DNA of 5,439 bases from an uncultured Bacillota bacterium (GTDB taxonomy: Bacteria; Bacillota; Clostridia; Peptostreptococcales; Anaerovoracaceae). Below, in pieces: positions 1 to 5,439 of this stretch. The stretch is taken from the NCBI GenBank assembly GCA_959606705.1, contig CAUHLX010000207.1, positions 1-5,439 of the forward strand. Direction: 5' to 3'. A program made the translations under genes and the position numbers. The notes beneath the pieces were generated by a model that was not told where the DNA came from, ran no database searches, and saw nothing but the letters and a program-made list of their open reading frames with translations. The first letter of the stretch is position 1, and the number at the start of each line of letters is the position of its first letter.

Positions 1-721
1 AATCGTTGCGAGCCTCCGCCCGGGCCACCGGCTGCTCCACTCCGAAGAGCTCCCGGTAAAAACGGGGACACCTCAAGCTGAACCGCACCAGCGGCCCGGA
101 GCTTTCCAGGCTGTGCCGCAGCACCTCCTGACGCGCCTCGACCGTGTCGTATTTCCCGTTGTGCCACTCTCCGAAGGCTCCCAGATATCCCAACTGCACC
201 GTTAGGATCACATCCTGAAACTGCGCGAATACCGGCCCCAGCTGATCCACGTGAGCCAGCACCAGCTCCAATGACGGCTCCGGCTGCTCCCGGCCTTCCT
301 CATCGTACACCGGACGGACCACCGCCTGGATTCCCTGCTCCCTCATATATTGGAACTGCCGCCACAAGCCGTTCAGCGCTTCCGTTGAAAGCCTGCCGTC
401 GCCTCCCATCATGTCGTGAAGACGGATGTGAAACCCGATCAGTGTTTCTCCATTCTCTTTCAAATCCTCACAGACGGTGCGAAGCTCACTGTTCTCTTCC
501 GCACTCCCGGGACCGTTCTGCGGATATCCCGCGGTGATGTACCAGCCTCGATTGGGATTGGCGATCACCTCCGTGGTCTCCGCCGGGGACAGCCCTTGAG
601 GCAGCGGAAGCTGGGTCAGGAGCAGAAAAACAATCAAAGCCAGCAGCACCAGCAGCCCGCCGCCCCCAACGAACAGAGCGATCCCTCGCCCCCCTCGTTC
701 CTTCTGTTTCGTCTCACTCAT
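1..721 (-). CDS. Membrane-anchored DUF4874/DUF4832-type protein, N-terminal part (3' end outside window)
   Basis: The frame runs from an ATG at 721 to the left edge without a stop: 240 codons plus one base. Residues 1-13 are short and basic, and about 14-35 form one Gly/Leu/Val-rich hydrophobic helix, so this is a signal anchor or uncleaved signal with the rest outside the membrane; no lipobox cysteine is seen. The outer part carries NPNRGWY (55-61), LIGFHIRLHD (94-103), the GIQAVVRPVYD strand-like run (130-140), LAHVDQLGPVF (157-167) and QLGYLGAFGEWH (176-187). This order matches my recollection of DUF4874, which is normally followed by DUF4832; the latter would lie off the left edge. The alternating strands and helices, with R136 and E185 at strand ends, suggest a glycosidase-like TIM barrel, but no activity can be claimed. 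A Shine-Dalgarno AGGG sits 8 nt before the start. It is the last visible gene of the operon; the likely role is processing or binding the exported glycan. Confidence 0.8.
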   Translation of the reverse strand, partial: MSETKQKERGGRGIALFVGGGGLLVLLALIVFLLLTQLPLPQGLSPAETTEVIANPNRGWYITAGYPQNGPGSAEENSELRTVCEDLKENGETLIGFHIRLHDMMGGDGRLSTEALNGLWRQFQYMREQGIQAVVRPVYDEEGREQPEPSLELVLAHVDQLGPVFAQFQDVILTVQLGYLGAFGEWHNGKYDTVEARQEVLRHSLESSGPLVRFSLRCPRFYRELFGVEQPVARAEARND

Positions 722-1790
722 TTCGCCAGCCCTCTCCCTTCCGCTTCTCTCCCCGCAGCCTGCCTGCCACGGCCATCATCCCGCCGATCAAATAACGCGC
801 CGCCGTCTTTCCCCGTTTCCAGGCCAGCAGACGCATGGTTTCCCTTAAAAAGATACGCGTGGCCCGGTCCTGACAGTCCTCTTTGTTCCATCGAGTCCCG
901 AACCCACGGGCCAGTTCGGTCACCGCCTCACACTCCTGATACAGCTCCACCGGGTCGGGCTCGCAGCCCCTTCTCCGATTGAGACAGCAGAGATACAGAG
1001 AAAAAGGCACGTGAACCGCCGGAAGATCATACAGCCGCCGGGAAACCCCTCTCTCCGAAAAATAAGCGGTGCACTCCGTGAAAAACGCCGTCATTCGCCG
1101 GGGATAGTTCTCCTTATAGCGTGAGGATAGGGAACCCGGCGACAGCCGGTATCCGTACACAAGGTCCGTCACCAGGCAGACGGAGGGATCACAGGCCAGG
1201 CATTGATATAAAAACATCCGATCCTCCTCGTAAATCCGATCGTTGTCCGAAAACCACAGATCATTCCTCTTCAAAAACTCCCGGCGAAACAGCTTCCCCC
1301 AGGCCGAGGCCATGATTCCCGTCCCAAAGAACCATTCGTAACGCTGACTCCCCGTGGATTTTCCCGCCTCCACCATCTGTTCCTCATAGTGAAACGGAAC
1401 CTGCTTCCTCCGCTCCTCAGCGAATCGATAATGATTCCCGGCGATCAGATCAAAGCCCGCCTCTCCTTGACGCCGCAGCCGCTCCAGTCCCTCCTCCGGG
1501 AGAACGTCATCCGCGTCCAGGAAGAAAACATAGTCGCCGGCCGCCGCCGCCAAGCCGGTATTTCGGGCCGCGCTCAAGCCTGCGTGCTTCTGAGACAGGA
1601 GTCGGAACCTGGAATCCCTCCGGGCATAGGCCGCACAAATTTCACCGCTGTCATCCCCGGAGCCGTCGTCCACCATGAGGATTTCCAGCGGTCCGCAGTC
1701 CTGCCGCGCCACGCTGTCCAAGCATTCCTTCAAATATGTTTCCCCGTCATACACCGGGATGATTACGCTGATCAACATCGCATTCCTCAT
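714..1790 (-). CDS. GT2 family glycosyltransferase
   Basis: A 358-residue GT2 enzyme expected to transfer a sugar from a nucleotide-sugar donor at the cytoplasmic face of the membrane. Visible landmarks are ISVIIPVYDG at 7-16, VDDGS at 40-44, GLSAARNTGL at 71-80, the metal-binding DADD at 92-95, WGKLFRREFL at 164-173 and the EED motif at 188-190 holding the likely catalytic base. The C-terminal third is helical, with an amphipathic stretch near 331-347 and a very basic tail that could sit on the membrane; there is no clear transmembrane helix. It resembles the GT2 half of the preceding fusion through the whole domain, suggesting duplication. The ATG at 1790 overlaps the previous stop as ATGA, but its AGGG lies only about 4 nt away. 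An in-frame ATG at 1778 (residue 5) has GAGGA 5 nt upstream and gives the more typical N-terminus MLISVIIPVY, so it may be the true start. The stop overlaps the next gene by 8 bp. Donor, acceptor and linkage are not readable. Confidence 0.92.
   Translation of the reverse strand: MRNAMLISVIIPVYDGETYLKECLDSVARQDCGPLEILMVDDGSGDDSGEICAAYARRDSRFRLLSQKHAGLSAARNTGLAAAAGDYVFFLDADDVLPEEGLERLRRQGEAGFDLIAGNHYRFAEERRKQVPFHYEEQMVEAGKSTGSQRYEWFFGTGIMASAWGKLFRREFLKRNDLWFSDNDRIYEEDRMFLYQCLACDPSVCLVTDLVYGYRLSPGSLSSRYKENYPRRMTAFFTECTAYFSERGVSRRLYDLPAVHVPFSLYLCCLNRRRGCEPDPVELYQECEAVTELARGFGTRWNKEDCQDRATRIFLRETMRLLAWKRGKTAARYLIGGMMAVAGRLRGEKRKGEGWRNE
730..740 (-). promoter_or_regulatory. Ribosome-binding site of the DUF4874-type gene
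   Basis: The minus strand reads AAGGGAGAGGG here, ending 8 nt before the ATG at 721 and lying within the last codons of the GT2 gene. This purine-rich site supports the 721 start, which also gives a normal basic N-terminus before the membrane anchor. Confidence 0.55.
1784..1788 (-). promoter_or_regulatory. Possible ribosome-binding site favouring an internal start of the stand-alone GT2
   Basis: GAGGA on the minus strand, overlapping the stop of the fusion gene, lies 5 nt before an ATG at 1778. The upstream ATG at 1790 has only AGGG (1795-1798) about 4 nt away, which is tight. The internal start would shorten the protein by four residues without touching the GT2 domain. Confidence 0.4.
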
Positions 1791-4414
1791 TTATCCCTGA
1801 AAAACAGACCCAGGAGCTTCTTCTTCTCCTCTTTTTCACAATAGCAGTTCCACACCAGGAATCCGTAAACGCACAGGAGCAGGAGGGCCTTGACGGACAG
1901 CGCCCCCAAGCTCTCTCCGCCGAACTGGTCGATGACCAGCGCCGCCGCCAGAGTCCCGCCGGCCAGGAGGGGCATCCCCCGGAAGCACTCCCGGAAAAAG
2001 CGGCCGATCTCCAGACCGATCCGTGCGGAGTAATACCAATTCAAGATCAACACGTCTCCCACGGTAAAGGCTCCCGCCGTGGCCAGCGCCGCGCCGACGG
2101 AGCCGAAGGGTTTCACCACCACGATGGTGACCAGGGTGTTGCAGACGGCCACCCCCGTGAGCATCATCGCCGCGAACCGGTGCCGGTTCATCGCCTGTAA
2201 AACGCACATCCCCGTGTTCTCCACGATGGGCACGAACATGGCGGCGATGAGAATCATGGCGATCACATAGGAACGGTGATAGCCCTCTCCCGCCAGCAGG
2301 GTGACGAAGGTATCGCCGAAAGCCAGAAAGCCCACGGTCACCACGGTGAGGATCGCCGTCTGAAGGCGCCCCAGCCGGATCATCACGTCGGTCAGCGCCC
2401 GGGTACCCTCCCCCCGTTCCACCATTTTAGTGATCTTCGGCAGGAACAAGCCGGAAATCACATTAGAAAACTGCATGTAATACATGGCCAGCATGGTTCC
2501 CGTGGAGTAAACCGCCACCGTCACCGTGGCCTGATCCGCCGCCACTCCCAGAATCAGCTGGTCGATCTGCCAATAGATCTGGCTGACCACCAAATTCAGA
2601 AACACAAAGGAGGAATAGGTGAACAGCGACCTTACCAGCGCACCGTCGAAGTGACGGAGCCGGATTCGCACCTTGAGTTTCAGGAACACATAAACCATTC
2701 GCACGGCCGCCGCCCCCACATTGACCAGGAAATTGATCCCGACCACGGTGAGCACATCGGCGTGAAAGACCAGAATCGCCAGGATGATTCCGCCGCCCCG
2801 AATCAAGGTGTAGGCAATCTCCACCCATCGCAGGAATACGAACCGCTCGTAGGCGGTGAGAATGGATGGAAACACGTTCTGCAGCAGCTGAATCACCAGG
2901 TTGGCCAGTAGAATCAGGAACATTTTCTGGGCCAGCGCCATCTCATCCCCCACAAAGGAATGGCGAAACAAAACGTCGATTCCCAGATAGCAGATCAGGC
3001 CCACTCCCAGCGCCGCCGCGGCGATGAGGGAATACAGGAGCATGGCGATTCCCAGGAAATTTTCTTCTCCCCTTCGGTCCTTTGCCAGCCGGTAGCGCGT
3101 GAGGTACCAGATCAGACCCGTTCCCAGTCCGAAATCCATCACCCCCAGATAGCCCACGAAGGAGCCGATCAGCTGATACAAGCCGTAATGGGAATCCCCC
3201 AGGCCGCGAATCAGCACCGGAATGGTGAGAATCCCGATGAACACCGTCAGGATTAGATTCACGTAATTCAGGGCGGTTCCCTGCCGCAGCTGCCGCTGTT
3301 CCTCCCGCCGCTCCTCCCGCTGTTCTTCGGGGACCGCCTCCGCCTCCCGGTACACCGATAAATCCTGATCCACACCGTAGTCGATCAGAAAACCGATTCC
3401 AAAGGCCAAAAAATAAACCAGCCGCAGCCGCAGGATCACCGCGAACAGCTTCACGGAAAGCTCCCACATAGGGGAGCCCAGCGCCTTCATCTCCGGGCTT
3501 TTCAGAAACCAGCGCAGGCTTTCCTTCATCAGAGGCTCCTGTCGAAAGCTCCGGATCATGGTCCGGACCTCCCGCCGGCCGCCGCCTTCCTTTTCGTATT
3601 CCTGCTTGCTGCATAAAAACAGCCCGTAAAACAGCTGGAAGGCCACGAAATCAAAGCAGCTCTCCCGTTTCCCCGCTTGAACCAGGCTGTCGTTCATCTC
3701 CCGGGCCAGCTTCAGCCACAGGCGGTCAAAGTCCGGCTTGTACTGATGGGACAGCGAGGTCTGGTTCTCCGAGTATACGTAAACCGCTTCCTCCACGAAG
3801 CCATACACGGGCTCCCGAAGATAACAGTCGATATTGAACAGCTTATCCTCCGAATAAGGCACCGGCTTCATGCGCAGCTGGTGTTCCGTCAGAAAGGAAC
3901 GGCGGTAAAGCTTCGCCCAGACATAGGCCAGGTTTCCCACGGAGTAAAAGCCGCGGAAACGGAATTCCACCGAAGAAGTATCCGTGTCCCGGTCGAACTC
4001 ATGATAAACCACGGGGAACACCCGTCCGGCGGTTTTTCTGCGGTAGTTTCCCACTACGATGTCCGCCCGTTCCTCTTCCGCGCAGTCCAGCAGAAGGGCC
4101 AGCGCCCGGGGATTATCCAGATAGTCGTCGGCGTCCATAAAAAATAGGTATTCCCCTCGCGCCAGCTCGATCCCCCGGTTTCGAGACGCGGCGGCCCCTT
4201 GGTTTTCCCGGGAAAGCTCCGCCCGCAGGGGACAGTCTCCATTCAGCTCCTCAATCAGCTCCCGGCTTCCGTCCGTGGAGCAGTCGTCTACCACGATCAC
4301 TTCAAAGTCCGAAAAGGTCTGGTCGTAGAGACTGCGGACACAGCGTTCCAGATACGCGGCCGCGTTATAACAGGGAATGATCACACTGATTCGAGGAGCG
4401 TTGGATTCCCTCAT
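1787..4414 (-). CDS. Fusion protein: GT2 glycosyltransferase + Wzx/MATE-like polysaccharide flippase
   Basis: An 875-residue two-part protein. Residues 8 to about 230 form a GT2 (GT-A fold) domain: SVIIPCYN at 10-17, VDD at 42-44, the metal-binding DADD at 94-97, WAKLYRRSFL at 166-175 and the SED acidic motif at 188-190, where the catalytic base usually lies. All expected GT2 landmarks are intact, so activity is likely; the sugar donor cannot be read. A helical region follows, with a hydrophobic segment at 322-346, then a highly charged E/R/Q linker at about 357-378. Residues 380-860 look like a polysaccharide flippase of the MOP superfamily: about 14 hydrophobic helices, and the early RGLGDSHYGLYQ and MDFGLGTGL stretches (403-414, 426-434) typical of Wzx-like proteins. 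The tail is short and charged. GT2 domains are about 250-350 residues and flippases about 450-500, so this is a complete copy of each in one reading frame. The start ATG overlaps the pelG stop as ATGA, with AGGGG 8 nt upstream. Likely role: adding a sugar on the cytoplasmic face and moving the glycan across the membrane. Confidence 0.9.
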   Translation of the reverse strand: MRESNAPRISVIIPCYNAAAYLERCVRSLYDQTFSDFEVIVVDDCSTDGSRELIEELNGDCPLRAELSRENQGAAASRNRGIELARGEYLFFMDADDYLDNPRALALLLDCAEEERADIVVGNYRRKTAGRVFPVVYHEFDRDTDTSSVEFRFRGFYSVGNLAYVWAKLYRRSFLTEHQLRMKPVPYSEDKLFNIDCYLREPVYGFVEEAVYVYSENQTSLSHQYKPDFDRLWLKLAREMNDSLVQAGKRESCFDFVAFQLFYGLFLCSKQEYEKEGGGRREVRTMIRSFRQEPLMKESLRWFLKSPEMKALGSPMWELSVKLFAVILRLRLVYFLAFGIGFLIDYGVDQDLSVYREAEAVPEEQREERREEQRQLRQGTALNYVNLILTVFIGILTIPVLIRGLGDSHYGLYQLIGSFVGYLGVMDFGLGTGLIWYLTRYRLAKDRRGEENFLGIAMLLYSLIAAAALGVGLICYLGIDVLFRHSFVGDEMALAQKMFLILLANLVIQLLQNVFPSILTAYERFVFLRWVEIAYTLIRGGGIILAILVFHADVLTVVGINFLVNVGAAAVRMVYVFLKLKVRIRLRHFDGALVRSLFTYSSFVFLNLVVSQIYWQIDQLILGVAADQATVTVAVYSTGTMLAMYYMQFSNVISGLFLPKITKMVERGEGTRALTDVMIRLGRLQTAILTVVTVGFLAFGDTFVTLLAGEGYHRSYVIAMILIAAMFVPIVENTGMCVLQAMNRHRFAAMMLTGVAVCNTLVTIVVVKPFGSVGAALATAGAFTVGDVLILNWYYSARIGLEIGRFFRECFRGMPLLAGGTLAAALVIDQFGGESLGALSVKALLLLCVYGFLVWNCYCEKEEKKKLLGLFFRDK

Positions 4415-5439
4415 ATGATTTTCCCCTTTCCCTTTTCATAAACCACGCCGGAGGGCATCTTTTCCCGGCGTTCCTCGAGAATCCCCCCTCTGCAGAAGAT
4501 ATGCCCGTCGAAGGTTTTCTCAATGTAACGAATTCTGAAATAACTGAAGGTCCAGCCCAGCAGGCCCCCCAGAAATACCCCCACGCCGTAGAATTCCGGC
4601 GCCAGTCTCATGGACCACAGCGTCCCCGCCGCGGATCCCAGGAGAAACAGCAGTCCGGTGAACAGCGCTCCGTTCATATCATCGAAGTAATATAAGAAAA
4701 TGGTATTGCAGTACATGATGAAAATGACGAAATACGCCGCCGCCAGGGAGGGGTAAATGGTCATGGTCATTCCTCCGAAGCCCATCCGCGGCAGAAACAC
4801 CATAGCCAGCAGATAGATGGTACAGGTGATGATGGCCTGAACCTCCACCAGAAAATTGATCTGATTGGAAAGGAGGTGGAACATCTCGTTTTTCGACCGC
4901 TGAATGTCCTTGAGCGTAGCCCCGATCACCTTCTCAAAATAGATCTGGTAACGGTCGTGGAAGGTGGTTTCCACCTCCACGATGAACAGCACCATGGTGC
5001 TGATGCTGGTGAACATGGCGATGCAGGTGGCCAGATCGTAAACCGGCGCCGAAACAAAGGTATCCGCCACCGTCACCCTCAGAGGCGAGGTCCAGAACAT
5101 AAAGTTGTGGATATAGAGCCCCAGGATGTAAAAGAGATTGGCCAAGAACAGCTTCTTATAAAGAACGAAATAGCGGAGCACCCCTCCGTAATTGCCGCTG
5201 TTGGCACGAAAGTACCGGCGCACATAGGCAAACTCTCCCGCGGCGATGGTGAAAATTCCGATGGTTATCCCGTACAGGATCGCCCTGGTGGCCCGCACAT
5301 CCAAGACAAAATGCAGCAGCGCGGCCACGGCCGCGGTCACCACCATCCCCATGAAAAAGGTGATCGCGATAATCTTGAAATCCTTGGTGGCCGACAGATA
5401 GATCATGGTAAAGAACACCATGACCAGCATCACGAACAG
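4411..5439 (-). CDS. pelG: PelG-like exopolysaccharide transporter, C-terminal part (5' end outside window)
   Basis: Multi-spanning membrane protein that I recognise as PelG, the MOP-superfamily partner of the glycosyltransferase PelF in Pel-type polysaccharide synthesis and export. The frame is open to the right edge, so 342 C-terminal residues are visible; PelG is usually about 450 or more, so roughly 110-150 residues and about three helices are missing. A GTG/ATG pair at 5433-5428 lies inside a hydrophobic helix and is not a credible start. Numbering from the first visible codon, about nine membrane segments can be seen. Family-like landmarks are the FMFWTSP stretch near 113-119, the VYDLAT stretch near 133-138, the VEVETTFHDRYQIYFEKV stretch near 154-171 followed by an amphipathic cytoplasmic segment, and FDGHIFC near 310-316 before a charged tail. 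Its stop overlaps the next start by 4 bp. Known of the family: PelG works in an inner-membrane complex, with PelD, PelE and PelF in characterised systems. None of those genes is visible here. Another MOP transporter is possible but less likely. Confidence 0.85.
   Translation of the reverse strand: MFVMLVMVFFTMIYLSATKDFKIIAITFFMGMVVTAAVAALLHFVLDVRATRAILYGITIGIFTIAAGEFAYVRRYFRANSGNYGGVLRYFVLYKKLFLANLFYILGLYIHNFMFWTSPLRVTVADTFVSAPVYDLATCIAMFTSISTMVLFIVEVETTFHDRYQIYFEKVIGATLKDIQRSKNEMFHLLSNQINFLVEVQAIITCTIYLLAMVFLPRMGFGGMTMTIYPSLAAAYFVIFIMYCNTIFLYYFDDMNGALFTGLLFLLGSAAGTLWSMRLAPEFYGVGVFLGGLLGWTFSYFRIRYIEKTFDGHIFCRGGILEERREKMPSGVVYEKGKGKII
4423..4429 (-). promoter_or_regulatory. Ribosome-binding site of the GT2-flippase fusion
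   Basis: On the minus strand this reads AAAGGGG, placed 8 nt before the ATG at 4414 and inside the last codons of pelG. It fixes the start of the fusion gene and supports re-initiation at the ATGA overlap. Confidence 0.6.

Noticed and set aside
271..537. An 88-codon plus-strand open frame
   Set aside because: It is antisense to the DUF4874-type gene, whose frame is open from 721 to the left edge and has recognisable motifs and a membrane anchor.
416..982. A 188-codon plus-strand open frame
   Set aside because: It is antisense to two supported genes (the DUF4874-type protein and the GT2), Pro/Ser/Arg-rich, and has no domain signature.
2276..2911. A 211-codon plus-strand open frame antisense to the flippase domain
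   Set aside because: The product is rich in His/Gln/Arg and lacks recognisable motifs; it mirrors the codon bias of the opposite coding strand.
3281..3346. Possible DNA repeat or terminator in the CTCC/CTG-rich stretch
   Set aside because: It is the codon pattern of the E/R/Q linker; there is no inverted repeat with a T-run and no exact tandem unit.
2943..3614. A 223-codon minus-strand open frame inside the fusion gene
   Set aside because: It lies in another frame of a well-supported GT2-flippase gene; its product is Gly/Arg/Pro-rich with no domain, as expected from GC-rich frame shadows.
5428..5433. GTG/ATG codons as the start of the PelG-like gene
   Set aside because: They fall within a membrane helix, the frame is open to the window edge, and about a quarter of the family's length would be missing, so the true start lies outside.

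Overview
The window is one densely packed minus-strand gene block for making and exporting a cell-surface polysaccharide. Read in transcription order (from position 5439 down to 1), it holds: the C-terminal three quarters of a PelG-type polysaccharide transporter (cut by the right edge); an 875-residue fusion of a family-2 glycosyltransferase (GT2) to a Wzx/MATE-like flippase; a stand-alone GT2; and the first 240 codons of a membrane-anchored DUF4874/DUF4832-type protein (cut by the left edge). There is no intergenic space. All three junctions are short overlaps (4, 4 and 8 bp), so the genes are almost certainly co-transcribed and translationally coupled. No tRNA, rRNA, CRISPR array, insertion sequence, promoter or terminator was seen.

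The organism is probably a moderately GC-rich Firmicute, perhaps a gut-type Clostridia (Lachnospiraceae or Oscillospiraceae-like). This rests on PelG with no outer-membrane Pel component in view, the AGGGG/GAGG ribosome-binding sites, the DUF4874-type anchored protein, and GC content that looks like 55-60% by eye. This is inference; genus cannot be read from the window.

Layout: 4411-5439, PelG-like transporter (about nine membrane segments visible); 1787-4414, GT2 domain, hydrophobic segment, charged E/R/Q linker and a flippase domain of about 14 helices; 714-1790, GT2 closely resembling the GT2 half of the fusion; 1-721, signal-anchored extracytoplasmic protein. The last gene runs off the left edge without a stop.

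Working model (inference): a PelF-type glycosyltransferase, expected just upstream of the right edge, would make the main polymer with PelG as its membrane partner. The two extra GT2 domains and the second flippase would add or export a further glycan or decoration. The anchored DUF4874-type protein would act on the product outside the cell. The most unusual points are two MOP-superfamily transporters in one operon, one of them covalently joined to a glycosyltransferase, and the linkage of PelG to a DUF4874/DUF4832 protein.
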